A DNA stretch of 64,000 nucleotides from assembly GCF_017654505.1 (NCBI RefSeq), contig NC_054535.1:43954164-44018163 (forward strand), read 5' to 3'. Positions 50,120 through 61,558 of this stretch are shown here, one piece after another. Made by a program: the position numbers and the translations under genes. Source of the stretch: Polyodon spathula. Taxonomy: Eukaryota > Chordata > Actinopteri > Acipenseriformes > Polyodontidae. Within the stretch, counting starts at the first letter, position 1, and every line of letters starts with the position of its first letter. The notes under the pieces are model-generated. The model saw only the letters and a list, made by a program, of their open reading frames with translations, was not told the origin of the DNA and ran no database searches.

Positions 50120-52239
50120 GTAGGTGAATCTAAGTTCACTTAAGTAATCTTTTGCCCTGTCTGTTGTGTTTTACAGATCTCTTACAAAGAACGGACATAG
50201 GGTTGACTGTGTTATGAAATAATATGGTGTATCTGCGTAGGCTGTACACAGCTGGATGTTTTGTCCTGCGTTTGTTCAATTTAAACATTGAAAATAACAA
50301 TTTTAACCCGATGTCATTATGGCTATGTTGATAACGTAGTAATACTATCAATAATTGGAGGTGAAATTTTAAAGTTCTCAATATGAAATCTGGTTTTTCG
50401 TTCAATAGATCCTCTGACACTGAAAAGCAAATGTTGTTGTACTGTATAAGCCAGCGTGTTGTGATTTTTCTTGTCATCATTGTGTATTAGTAGTTTATCA
50501 TTGTAGTTGAGGAATTTAGGTGGCAGAAAATGGTGAATGGATTTTCAGTATAATTTTGAAATACCAACTGTATTTAACCAAACAATTGTGGAGTTGTGTT
50601 TTAGCTTTATTGAGAGCCAATCTGACATTGTTTCATAACACTAATACTGTTAAATGTTTTTTTTTTTTCTACCAATATGTAGGAATTTGGGTTGTGCTTT
50701 TAAAGGAATTAAGTCTATACATTTTGTTTGTGCAGAAGAAATACAATGTGATTTTCACGTCACATGCTAATTAACCTTTTTATTTAAATATCTAGGACAT
50801 AAAGAGTTAATTACATATTTACATACGCACAAAGCATAATTCAAAATTAAGAAACACTCAATTTTATTACACATCAGTAATAGCATACAGTATGTATGTT
50901 TAGTGACTAACATAGAGGCAACAGCTGTTCTCTCCTTTTCATTTTTCTCCTTGGTTTTTGAAAATACTAAAATTTGACAATATTGCGCAATCCTAAACCC
51001 CAACAGGTTTCTCACCAAAGGTGTAAATTTTTCTATTATCTGTTCCAATCATTTATTTGTGATTTGGTCGTAACATGCAGCAAGTTTATCTGCTAGCTTT
51101 GCTCGGTAATGTTTTTGTTTTTTTAACGTAGATGCACTTCAGTCATGCTCCACCTGTTTTTCTGTCTTTTAGCACCATGTGGATTATTTAAACTACCATC
51201 AGGGCAGTACCAATGACAAACCAGAGCGTCGCTAGGCACTGACCGAAGGGGCTTGTGTCCCAGATGTATTTTACAGTGCCCCGACTCTATAAGATATCAG
51301 TTAATAAAAAATAAACAAATAAATAAAAAAATAACAAACAAAAAAATAACAAACGTAAAACAGTGAAATAACTGTAGCTGGATTAACATGCAGGTGCGTT
51401 TCCATGCATACTGCAGTCAGGGTTGCCACAAATTTAAAATACATTTGTAGCCCAAAGTCAATCAAATATCAGCCCAAAAGTAGCCCAGTATTATGTTGCC
51501 TAAACTAGCTATAAAAGTAACCCATTAAACATGATATTTTTCAGTTTCTTGCTACATTTTTGTCTTAAGGTATTAAAATAAAGACCTTTGCTTTCAAGTG
51601 GACCCCTTTGATTGGTTGGGGGCGGGTCTTTGAAATGCGGTCAAACCCATAAGAGTGATACTCTCATATTCCTCTGGCAGCCCTGACAGGATGCAATCTG
51701 GCGGAAGCTTTGGCCGGAGAATCAGAATAGAACAGAGAAGGAGAGTATACAGAAGGAGTACAAATAGAGGCGGATTTGGAAGGTGGCCACTGAATTTACT
51801 TTTACCCATACTGGGACGCTGTGTAAGTTAGCTCAGAGGGGATCTGGGCAACCCCATAGTCCGTAATGAGGAATAAGGAAATGTCGTTCAGAAATCAAAC
51901 CTCGCAGAATAGCGAAGGTAGCAAGACCCTGGTAAAGCAGTATTTGTTTTGCAGTTTTGGTTTACAGTGTTTTGCTTTCCTTTTTACTTTCATCATTTGG
52001 TTTTCTCACTTTGCTGTTTATTTAACTGGTTCCTGCATGTGCTGAAAGAACTGTGACAAAAGCACAGCAAAACACAGAAATACAATTTTTTGGTAAACAA
52101 AATGAAACCAAGTGCCTGTGGGACGTCTCAAATAAACATCACTGGCTCCATGTGCATCAGTGACTCAACCACACTCCCCCTATCACAGACCCCAACAGCT
52201 GATTTCAACTCAGGAACTTCACATAAGGACTAGTAACTT
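50120..52239 (+). other. SLC10A7 intron, no gene recognised
   Basis: Starts at the gtaggt donor. AT-rich with an A/AAAT-rich tract at 51300-51362. The stretch 51420-51545 (ttgtagcccaaagtcaatca ... ) looks like part of a dispersed repeat, but no second copy is in the window. Confidence 0.55.
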
Positions 52240-52299
52240 TACATAAGAACTAAAAGGTACTAGTCCTTAGTTCCAGTACCAGTCAGTTTTTTGCACACA

Positions 52300-53520
52300 G
52301 TCCAGCGGATGAGTGTACGGGCGGTGCAGAGGAGCAGGTGCAGGTGCAAGTTCCAGTAAAGAAATAGTGACATCGAGTACAAAGGCAGTGAGATCTGACA
52401 GTGATGAAGCTTCAGATTTAGGAGTCATTGAAAATGGGATCTATGCAGCTGAAATTTTCTCAGTATCCTCAACAACAATGCAGGTTGAAGAAGTGCTCAT
52501 TTCAATAACGCGGTTTGAAAACCCTAAGTGTTCTCAGGAATCTCATTTAGAGGTCATGATGACACAGAAAATACTCAAAATAATTTTGTGGAGTGTCTTA
52601 ACTTACTGGAGAAGTTTGACATTTTTCTTCAAAATTACAAAGCACAGTCTAAATGTAGCTCTCTTTCTCTATCTCAGAATGAAGTTATTCAGTGCTGTTC
52701 TGAACAGGTGACATTCAGTATAGTGAATTGAAGACATCAGGAATGTACGCAGTAATGGCAGATGAAGCAAGATATGATGTTCCAGCTACAGGGTCAGCAA
52801 AGGAGCATTTTCTGGGATTCAGGGAGCTCACATCTTTCAATGCATAGTCAATCAGTGAATCAATACACACTGCCTAAGAGATAATGGATTAGGGGATCTT
52901 CAGTGTGTGGCACAAACATGATGGTGCATCTGTTATGCGTGGAGCAAGTGGTGGTGTACAAGCAAAGTTTAAGCAATATCATCCAGACGCAATCTATGTC
53001 CACTATTTATACACATCAGCTCAACCTGGTGTTGTGCTACACTTGCAAAGCAGTAAAAGAAGCTACAAGATGTTTTTTTGTACTTTGAAAAGTGTGTATA
53101 CCCTCTTTAATGGTTCTCTAAAGTGGTTCTCTTATTGATGTTTAAGTTCAACATAGTTCACAGTGAACTAGTGCAGCTTGCAGATACGTGGTGGTCTTGC
53201 CAGGTACTTTCTATCAATGCAATGATAACAAACTCCACAGCTGTCATCCAGTGCCTTCCTGAGATTCCTTCGACAACAGCCTTTGGTCTGTTAACAAAAC
53301 TGTGTAGGTTGCCAACAGTGTGTTGTCTTTTCACTTGTCAGTCTGTTCTTGGCACCACACATGGCTTGCATAAGCTCCTCCAAAAAGAAAACCTTGATTT
53401 CGCCCAAATAAGCAGTATGCAACACTCTGAAGAACATGAGAACAAATGAAATGGCAAAAGCACTATATGATAAAGGAGAAGTCTTCTCCACCAACAATAA
53501 TATTGACATTCAGGAAACTG
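52300..53520 (+). pseudogene. Degenerate ZMYM1-like hAT transposase
   Basis: Pieces in several frames, in the correct order for the hAT transposases related to ZMYM1/TTF-type zinc-finger proteins. RGHDDTENTQNNFVECLNLL with EKFDIFLQNYKAQ lies near 52546-52640. DIRNV...DEARYD lies near 52733-52775. YDGASVMRGASGGVQAKFKQ and YHPDAIYVH are near 52915-53005; LNLVLCY near 53022; KSVYTLFNGS near 53091-53120. LVQLADTWWSCQVLSINAM lies near 53175-53225, and TTHGLHKLLQKENLDFAQIS near 53355-53415. Family knowledge: DEARD..., YDGAS.M.G and the H..NL...D/R.W motifs mark the catalytic core and the insertion domain. At least five frameshifts or stops; no terminal repeats located. The N-terminal frame from 52313 has no recognisable zinc finger. 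Confidence 0.75.
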
Positions 53521-53954
53521 CCCTTTAACCTCTTCAGTGCTAGGGGGCGTACGGCCTACATTCAAAAAAATTCATCATAAAGTTCTAGGTGGTGTACGGC
53601 ATATGTCCTAAAATAGATCTCACTGTAGCGCCGGCTGATGGCCTATAGGGTTATTCAGTCTGTAATCCAGTAAGTCAAATAAACAAACTGAAGAGTTTTA
53701 TATTTTGGATCGTGGTTTGATTTAAGTAAATCCCGACGGCTACAACATTTAGCAGACTCACAGGAGATATTTTTATCATTTTCTTTTCAACAGTTATTTT
53801 CAGAACTAATCAGTCGTTATTGATTGGTGCTTATTGTCCCAGGCTATGCTGCACCATGCGCAGTAATAATAATATTATAAAATATGTCAGTGCCCTAAAG
53901 GCTACGACCTGAGTAGTCGCTTACAAAATCTTTGGACATGTGTAGGGGGAATTA
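53521..53954. other. Non-coding sequence, nothing firmly recognised
   Basis: Begins with ttaacctcttcagtgctagg, a TTAA-led word resembling a DNA-transposon end. No partner end identified. Confidence 0.4.
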
Positions 53955-54442
53955 GGGCCTCATTTACTAAATGTTCTTAAAAGTAGCCATAAGACACGTG
54001 TTAACACAGTCCTGTAACACGTGTCTTAAAACTATAAATAAGTTGGTATTTACTCGTATGAATGCCGCTTTTTAAGACTGGTGCTGAGGAAATCATTAAC
54101 ATATTAAGACATGCCTTATCACAGAAGAAGTCGTGTCTTAACTAAATGACAACATAACAACCACTGACTATGAAGGAATGAGCAGAGATTGAGATTTGCA
54201 ATTGTCAGTTCTTGACTTTTACCTTATATATGTATTAAATACTCTGTAACGGCGTTTGAAGGGCAGGATCGTAAAAATAACTAAATGAAAAGTTAGAAAC
54301 AATCCTACCTAGACACCGTCATGGTTAAGTTATGCTTTAAGTCGCTCTTTATCGTGGTTGACAAATACGGGATTATCTAGAACATGCCTTATCCTTGGAT
54401 AACACGCATGTTATCGCATAAGACCCTTTAGCAAATGGGGTC
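53955..54442. mobile_element. MITE with ggcctcatttactaa-type ends
   Basis: Left end gggcctcatttactaa and right end ttagcaaatggggtc are complementary at 12 of 15 bases; subterminal cataagacacgtgttaac on the left corresponds to gcgtgttatcc / ataagac words on the right. 488 bp, no ORF. The target duplication is not clear (tta at left, agt at right). Confidence 0.5.
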
Positions 54443-54485
54443 AGTAGATCATTTTAAGAGCAATTTGTTTTTTGTCCCTGTTTAG

Positions 54486-54716
54486 ATCGAATGCTAGCTA
54501 AACTTGACCAATTATTCTCCGGCGTCCAAGCAGACCTAGTGAAGAGGCGTCCAAGCAGACCTAGTGAAGAGCATTTTCTCTCTAGGTGACCTAATTGCAC
54601 AGGCAAACATGTCGCTAAAAAGCAATTTGTATCGTAAGCTAGAGAATTGTGAGAATCTTGACATGAAAGATGTATGCCAGGTTTTAGACCCTCTCATGTA
54701 TCCGAAAGTAAAATAA
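54486..54716 (+). pseudogene. Unrecognised coding-like remnant with 25-bp internal tandem duplication
   Basis: After a splice-acceptor-like tract (ttttttgtccctgtttag ending at 54485) the frame reads MLAKLDQLFSGVQADLVK from 54491. A perfect 25-bp tandem duplication (54521-54545 and 54546-54570) then shifts the frame. Past it the original frame continues open as SIFSLGDLIAQANMSLKSNL, YRKLENCENLDMKDVC and QVLDPLMYPKVK to TAA at 54714-54716. Without the duplicated unit the frame would be open for about 68 codons, with a heptad-like spacing of Leu/Ile suggesting a coiled coil. I do not recognise the protein. It could be a tail exon of a transposon gene linked to the MITE just upstream, a pseudogene fragment, or chance. 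Confidence 0.45.
54521..54570. repeat. Perfect 2 x 25-bp tandem duplication
   Basis: The unit ggcgtccaagcagacctagt+gaaga occurs twice back to back without a mismatch, implying a recent event. Confidence 0.95.
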
Positions 54717-55317
54717 TACAGAAAGTGTTAACTATCCCAGTAAGCAGTTACATCTGTGTCTGAGGATGCTGTTGCTTACCGCTTTGCAAAGATGCACAAC
54801 AGAAACTAATCACAGATGAGTAGTAATTTACTAAGATAAGTGTAATTCCATGTGCTTGTCCATTTTTTAAAAATTGTAATCGGTTATAAAATGTAGATGC
54901 ATATATTTTCTATTATTTTTTTTTTTTTTTAACTTTACATTCTAAAGTTCTGTTGTTTTGAATTTATTGCATAGAGCTTATTTGCTTTCGTTTATGTTAT
55001 CAACACTAGGTACACTGTATTTGTTGTACGAACCAGTGCTCTCGTCCCGTGAGGTTGAGGATTTAAAAGCTGACACGGGCCTGAAAAGGCATTACTTTTA
55101 GTTTAACGTTTTAAAATTGTCTGCTTGTTATACAAAATGTTTACAATTGACATAAAAAATATAACTTGCTGTAAAATATTTTTTAAATAGTGTCTTTAAC
55201 TCATCTTGCGCATAAGTGATACATCCAATCAACAAACGGATTACTTTACGTGTGTGCAAGTACGTTTCTTTTCAAAATCAAGTCCCAAATTTTGAATTAT
55301 TGACAACATCATTATTA
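54717..55317. other. Non-coding sequence, nothing recognised
   Basis: Contains a T-run near 54918-54930. No gene recognised. Confidence 0.5.
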
Positions 55318-55460
55318 TTTATTTATTTTGTTTATATAGCGCCTTTCATACTGAAGTATCACAAGGAACTGTACATAAATACATAAAAATACAATAAAAT
55401 ACAAAATATACAAATAGTAATAATAAAAAGAATCATTAAAAGCTAGCAATTATGTTGCAT
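55318..55460. repeat. Partial repeat sharing the head of family R1
   Basis: Shares tttatatagcgcctttcata with the R1 copies, then diverges (ctgaagtatcacaaggaact ...) into an A-rich stretch. Possibly a different family with the same head. Confidence 0.5.
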
Positions 55461-55678
55461 TAAACCTCTAAAGTAAAAATGCCATTCCCTCCCGTATTGA
55501 TTTTATTGACCCTGGGAACAATGAGCAGCCCCGCTTCCTGTGATCTAACAGGATTTGGGAGATATGCCTAAGCACAGATTCCTGGTAGATTCCTGTAAGC
55601 AGTACAGATTTTTTGTAAGACTTGTGGCTGTATTATTTATATACTGAACACTGTCTACATATAAATATATATATTACA

Positions 55679-55680
<2 letters not shown>

Positions 55681-55748
<68 letters not shown>
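55681..55748. repeat. (TA)n microsatellite
   Basis: About 65 nt of TA repeats immediately in front of the R1 copy. Confidence 0.95.
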
Positions 55749-55749
<1 letters not shown>

Positions 55750-55751
55750 GT

Positions 55752-55957
55752 ATCTTTATTTTTATATAGCGCCTTTTATAGTGGACCACCATCACAAAGC
55801 TCTCTACAGAGGTAGGCTGTGAACAGTGCATTATATACAGAGTCACTTACTATAGGACATTGATTTAACATCTCATCCGCAGGATGAAGCCCAAGGACGT
55901 TAAGTGACTTACACAGTGAGTCAGTCAATGGCAGAGGTGGGATTTGAACCATTGACA
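55752..55957 (+). repeat. Dispersed repeat family R1, copy 2
   Basis: Same order of words as at 5540-5805: tttatatagcgccttttata, agtggaccaccatcacaaag, cagagtcacttac, gttaagtgacttac, cagtgagtcagt, gtgggatttgaacc. Ends in a (TAGA)n tract rather than the accactggacc tail of copy 1. Confidence 0.8.
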
Positions 55958-55958
55958 T

Positions 55959-55995
<37 letters not shown>
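55957..55995. repeat. (TAGA)n microsatellite
   Basis: About nine tetranucleotide units at the 3' end of R1 copy 2. Confidence 0.95.
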
Positions 55996-55996
<1 letters not shown>

Positions 55997-58374
55997 CTTT
56001 CCTTCAGTCTTTGTTTTATTACACACATGTTCATGTGTACATGCACAATCACACACACAAGAACACACACACAGAGCTAATAAGATTTAGCACATGAAAG
56101 AAGACAATCTCTTATATCCACTGGCCTGGCCTTTGTAGAGTTAATGGTGATACTAATATGTTCTTAAGCAAAATTTGATTCATGGCTTTCATTAGTACTT
56201 GTGCCAGGGTGTCTTTTATTTTAATGATTGCCTGGAGATGAGGTGGCAGGCTTGACCCTTAATCATGAGGCTGCCCATTGATTGTGACGTTGAGCTATGG
56301 GGCGACATAGCCCAGCTGGTACCTCTTCATAATCCAGCTCTCAGGAGTTTGTTAAACAAGAGAGTGCAGCCTCCAGGGGAAATGGAGCCTCCATCGTGGC
56401 TGATATAATAGAGAGCATCTAGCCTTTGTTAGCTCCCCTCTCATAAATATCAATTCTTCAGAATAAAATTAGTTCAAGATGGCCAGCTGTTTAGGGTGGA
56501 GGTCAGAGATTTCCACCTTTTGAAATCCGTTAATCTGAGTAATAGATCCACAATAAATAAATTAAGACACATTGGGTTTAGGCAAAAGAGCCACAGTAAA
56601 ATTGCATTTTTTTCAATAGAGTACAGGGAGAATGATATATTATTTTTGTTTTAACCATGGTTCTTAGGTTTATTTCAATAATTTACCAGAGATCTGATGA
56701 TAAGAAATGCTTCTCTTGTCCCGTTTAAAAATGTAGTGGTAATTGGTTACACTACACTACTGGTTTCCTTTCCATCTTTTCCTCTGGTTGTACAAGCCTT
56801 CGTAACAATCGACAGATGTTTTTCCATTCAGAGCACTGCTTTGGGCTGCTTCCAAGAAACCTCGGTTTGCTGAATAAAAGCGGATTAATTGTAACTGTCA
56901 GCTGGAGATAAAACGTTTAGGAGCTTGTGGCAAATTTACTAAAAGTTTACTTTTGGTATCTGCAAAGGCATCAGTAGATTCCTTTTAAACCCCAAAACGT
57001 TGGAGGTAGACATTCACGGTGAAATCAGTTCTCCAACATAAATTTATGTGTAAGTCAATTTAAATTTAGTTTTTTTCAGTCTCAAAACCGGTGGCTTAAT
57101 GTACAGCCAAGACACAAAGAGCTGCTTATGTAAATGTTATTTTTCCAGATGAAGTAGCTGATTTATTGCCTGTTTGTTTTTATTTATGCTGTGCAATTTA
57201 AATAAGCATTTAGACAAACCTCTGCACCTTTCTGATGTGAGGCATACAAGGGTTGAAGTGAAGCCCGCAAAGCAGTTCATGTATAAAGGCTAGCACTCCA
57301 TATGTAAATTAATCAGATATATCATAGTGTAACCTGACACAAGGGACAGGAGAACAGTAGAAATGTTCGACCAAGTCTGGCCTTGGTCATGCTGTGTTTG
57401 GCATTGGGTTCTCACCTTTGTAGCACTGTATGACAGCATGATGTACCCAGCAGGAAACTCTGAGTTATTCTTTAAAAGTTATCGGAAGTGCTTTTTCTTC
57501 TGTTTTGGTCTATTGGTGTTGCTGGGATATAAAGTATAAAAGAAACAATCTGCAGTCCCTAAAGCTTTGTTATTTCAACTTGCTGTCAAACACAACGGTT
57601 TGCAGGTTTCAGCAAGCACACCTGAAGGTGGGATGGAAGAGCTTTACCATTGTGACTGATAGCTTTAGTATTACAGCTTCAGGATCAAGAAAATTATATT
57701 GTAAAAGGATTAGCAAACCGTTCAAACAACAATGCAGGCTACTACAAAAATATTTCATTTATAAAAAAAAAATTTTGTGATATCCCCAACTGCATGTATT
57801 GCACAGAACAAATATCAATTAAACTAACAGGAGAGTTTCTGCCGAATAAGGTTAAGAATATAATCAGAAAAAAAATATCCCTGGATATGCCTTTGCAGCT
57901 GATTTTCTCCCTACAGCACCAGTCTACCAGTGTCCCTTAAAAAAAATACTTCTTGTACAGCAGTAGCCAGTCCAACTTCAAATCTCTTGTCATAAATCTC
58001 TACCGATTATTGGTAGAATCAGTCTGTCACCAACAACACTGGTTCCCATATGAGTATATAATCAGGAGCTCTTTAGAAATGAGATGTTGTGCCAGGAAAA
58101 ATGTACCAGTCCATCCAACAGTAAGACTGAAGTAGTTTGTACAGCCATTGGTTAATGTCTAACATTAAAAGAGATATACTTTCTGAACAAATACACTGTA
58201 CAAACAAACGGACACAATAAACTTTAGATGTGTAGATGAAAAATAAAAAAGCCTAGACTCCTTTTTAACAATCAAATCCTATTGGACAATAGGCCTTATA
58301 CAGCTTGTTTCTGTCTGTTACAGGAGAACTGTAGAAGAACATGCATTATTATAGGGATATGTATGTTTATTTTA
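55996..58374. other. Non-coding sequence; one conserved-looking block
   Basis: No gene recognised. The interval 56220-56550 is of high complexity and relatively GC-rich with no repeat signature (agatgaggtggcaggcttga, cttaatcatgaggctgccca, agatggccagctgtttaggg), making it the best-looking conserved non-coding candidate in the window. Small open frames at 57505-57780 and 57953-58135 have no recognised similarity. Confidence 0.5.
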
Positions 58375-58384
58375 GGGCTGTCAG

Positions 58385-58413
58385 TTAATCGCAGCTAACT
58401 TCTGCGATTAACA
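58385..58413. repeat. Short palindrome with TTAATCGCAG arms
   Basis: GTTAATCGCAG is repeated as CTGCGATTAAC with a 7-nt loop. It sits in a word (gggctgtcagttaatcgcag) that looks like the end of a dispersed element. Confidence 0.7.
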
Positions 58414-58589
58414 CATTTCTTTGGAGACTGATTTTTTTAACGCACTTTAAACACGCATTTGTCAATTATTTCTTTTACTTTTTTAAAACATATTTTTGTA
58501 TTAATACACCAGGTTTTTATCAGCATCCTACTTTGTTTGTGCACTGCATTGATTGCTTCCTGACTTCCCCTGGTAACAGAGAGGTTAGG

Positions 58590-61487
58590 AAGTGTGTGAA
58601 AAAAAAACAGAAGGGAGACCGCATCAAAACAAGAACAACAGCTCAGGTAAGACAACCATTAAATGTATTTATCTAAATGCTAGAAGTATCAGAAACAAAA
58701 TTCTAGAACTTGAAGCTACTGCACTAACAATTAACTATGATGTGATAGGTGTTACTGAAACTTGGTTGTCTGAGAGTGATGGGGACGAATATAATATTTG
58801 TGGGTATGCACTGTATAGGAAAGACAGGCAGGACAGAAGAGGAGGAGGGGTAGCGCTATACATAAGAAACAGTCTTGAAGCCCAGGTGTTAAACCTGGAC
58901 AAAGAAAATAAAGCCAAATCAATATGGGTCAGAATAACGGACAACAATTCAAAGGGCATAATAATAGGAACACGCTATAGACCGCCAGATTCAGACGGTG
59001 AGCACAATAATCTGTTATACAATGACATTAGAAATGCGTGTAGCAAAGGAGAAGCCATACTAATGGGGGATTTCAACTTCCCCCATATAAAATGGGAAAA
59101 CCCGGTGGGTAGCACGAAGGATGAAATTGAAATGGTGGAAATGACAAATGACTGCTTCCTAACACAATTTGTCAAGGCACCGACTAGAGGGGAGGCATGC
59201 CTTGATTTAGTCTTTTCAAATAACGAAGACAGAATAACTAAAACAGAGGTCAGAGAACCACTGGCAAACTCAGACCACAACATGGTCTCATTTGAACTGT
59301 TTTTTAAAACCCCAAAAGTAATGACTAAAGCTAAGGTTTACAAGTTTAGAAAAGCAAACTATGAAGGTATGAAACAGAGACTAACAGAAGTAGATTGGAG
59401 TAAAATAGAGAAAACACCCACAGAAGAAGGATGGTTGTTCTTCAAAAATGTAGTACTAGAGGCGCAAAACAATTACATCCCTAAAGTAGACAAATCTAAA
59501 TGTAAAACTAAATTGCCAAAATGGTTTAATAGATCAATTAAAAAAAATATTCAGCGAAAAAAGGCACTTTATAGAGCATTAAAAAAGGACCAAAAAGAAA
59601 GTACGCAGAAAGAGTACACGGAACTGCAAACGCAAGTCAAAAAGGAAGTTAGAAAGGCCAAGAGAGAAATAGAAATGAACATTGCTAAGGGAGCTAAAAC
59701 CAATTCCAAAATGTTTTTCCAATATTACAACAGCAAGAGAACATTCAAAGAGGAGATTAAATGTTTAAGAGATACAAATGGCAAAATCGTAGAGGAAGAA
59801 AAAAAAAAAAATAGCAAATATATTAAATGATTACTTTTCACAAGTTTTTACAAAGGAAGATACTGACAACATGCCCCACATGTCATCCATTTCCTATCCA
59901 GTTTTAAATAACTTTAGCATAACTGAGGCAGAAGTGTTAAAGGGACTAGGAGCTCTTAAAATAAACAAATCCCCTGGGCCGGATGAGATCCTCCCAATAG
60001 TACTCAAAGAAATGAAAGAAGTAATTTACAAACCGCTAACCAAGATCATGCAGCAGTCTCTTGACACAGGGGTGGTACCGACAGACTGAAAAATTGCAAA
60101 CGTAATACCGATCCACAAAAAGGGAAACAAAACTGAACCAGGTAACTACAGACCAGTAAGCCTGACTTCTATTATATGCAAACTTATGGAAACTATAATA
60201 AGATCCAAAATGGAAAATTACCTATATGGTAACAGGGTCCTGGGAGACAGTCAACATGGTTTTAGGAAAGGGAGATCGTGTCTAACTAACTTGCTTGATT
60301 TTTTTGAGGATGCAACATCGATAATGGATAATTGCAAAGCATATGACATGGTTTATTTGGATTTCCAGAAAGCTTTTGACAAAGTCCCGCACAAAAGATT
60401 AATTCTCAAACTGAACGCAGTTGGAATTCAAGGAAACACATGTACATGGATTAGGGAGTGGTTAACATGTAGAAAACAGAAAGTACTGATTAGAGGAAAA
60501 ACCTCAGAATGGAGTGTGGTAACCAGCGGTGTACCGCAGGGATCAGTATAAGGTCCTCTGCTATTCCTAATCTACATTAATGATTTAGATTCTGGTATAG
60601 TAAGCAAACTTGTTAAATTTGCAGATGACACAAAAGTTGGAGGAGTGGCAAATACTGTTGTAGCCGCAAAGGTCATTCAAAATGATCTAGACAAGATTCA
60701 GAACTGGGCAGACACATGGCAAATGACATTTAATAGAGAAAAGTGTAAGGTACTGCACGCAGTAAATAAAAATGTACATTATAAATATCATATGGGAGAT
60801 ACTGAAATTGGAGAAGGAATCTATGAAAAAGACCTAGGAGTTTTTGTTGACTCAGAAATGTCTTCATCTAGACAATGTGGGGAAGCTATAAAAAAGGCTA
60901 ACAAGATGCTCGGATACATTGTGAAAAGTGTTGAATTTAAATCAAGGGAAGTAATGTTAAAACTGTACAATGCACTAGTAAGACCTCATCTTGACTATTG
61001 TGTGCAGTCCTGGTCACCTCGCTATAAAAAAGATATTGCTGCTGTAGAAAGAGTGCAAAGAAGAACGACCAGAATTATTCCAGGCTTAAAAGGCATGTCA
61101 TATGCAGACAGGCTAAAAGAATTGAATCTGTTCAGTCTTGAACAAAGAAGACTACATAGCGACCTAATTCAAGCATTCAAAATTCTAAAAGGTATTGACA
61201 GTGTCGACCCAAGGGACTTTTTTAGCCTGAAAAAAGAAACAAGGACCAGGGGTCACAAATGGAGATTAGACAAAGGGGCATTCAGAACAGAAAATAGGAG
61301 GCACTTTTTTACACAGAGAATTGTGAGGGTCTGGAATCAACTCCCCAGTAATGTTGTTGAAGTTGACACCCTGGGATCCTTCAAGAAGTTGCTTGATGAG
61401 ATTCTGGGATCAATAAGCTACTAACAACCAAACGAGCAAGATGGGCCGAATGGCCTCCTCTCATTTGTAAACTTTCTTATGTTCTTA
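58590..61487 (+). mobile_element. CR1-type LINE, nearly complete ORF2 (copy B)
   Basis: About 2.9 kb with endonuclease, reverse transcriptase, C-terminal domain and a short 3' tail (gatgggccgaatggcctcct ... cttatgttctta). ORF1 and the 5' region are missing. The 3' tail is shared with copy A at 41680. High similarity to copies A and C marks one family active relatively recently. CR1 elements move by target-primed reverse transcription. Confidence 0.93.
58592..61424 (+). pseudogene. CR1 ORF2 (endonuclease-reverse transcriptase), three defects
   Basis: Endonuclease (frame from 58592): YLNARSIRNK (Asn29), VTETWLSE (Glu56), GTRYRPP, LMGDFNFPHI (Asp160/Asn162) and NSDHNMVSF (Asp228/His229) are all kept. 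The frame breaks in an A-run at 59799-59811 and resumes in the third frame. RT: NKSPGPDEI, NYRPVSLTSI, GFRKGRSCL, VYLDFQKAFDKVPH, SGVPQGS and LVKFADDTK (catalytic FADD, 60618-60629). Two in-frame stops interrupt it: TGA at 60087-60089 and TAA at 60549-60551. The C-terminal domain is intact from 60645 to 61424. Removing three small lesions would give about 945 codons, the normal ORF2 length. As it stands it cannot make the full protein. Confidence 0.93.
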
Positions 61488-61558
61488 AGGTAACAGAAGA
61501 ATCATACTGACCGTATCATCGCCTGTTTTATACAGAATATTCTCATTAGTGAAATTGA

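Noticed and set aside
51420..51560. Dispersed repeat (ttgtagcccaaagtcaatca ... agcccattaaac-like words)
   Set aside because: Looks familiar, but there is no second copy in the window and no boundaries, so not called as a feature of its own.
54521..54570. CRISPR-like or satellite array
   Set aside because: Only two adjacent units with no spacer; a simple tandem duplication in a vertebrate context.
57505..58135. Two + strand open frames of 91 and 60 aa
   Set aside because: No recognisable motif, AT-rich composition, no splice or promoter support; consistent with chance.
61426..61490. Twin-priming origin for the CR1 inverted pair
   Set aside because: Twin priming splits one template into non-overlapping inverted and direct parts; here the two copies overlap in content by about 1.85 kb.
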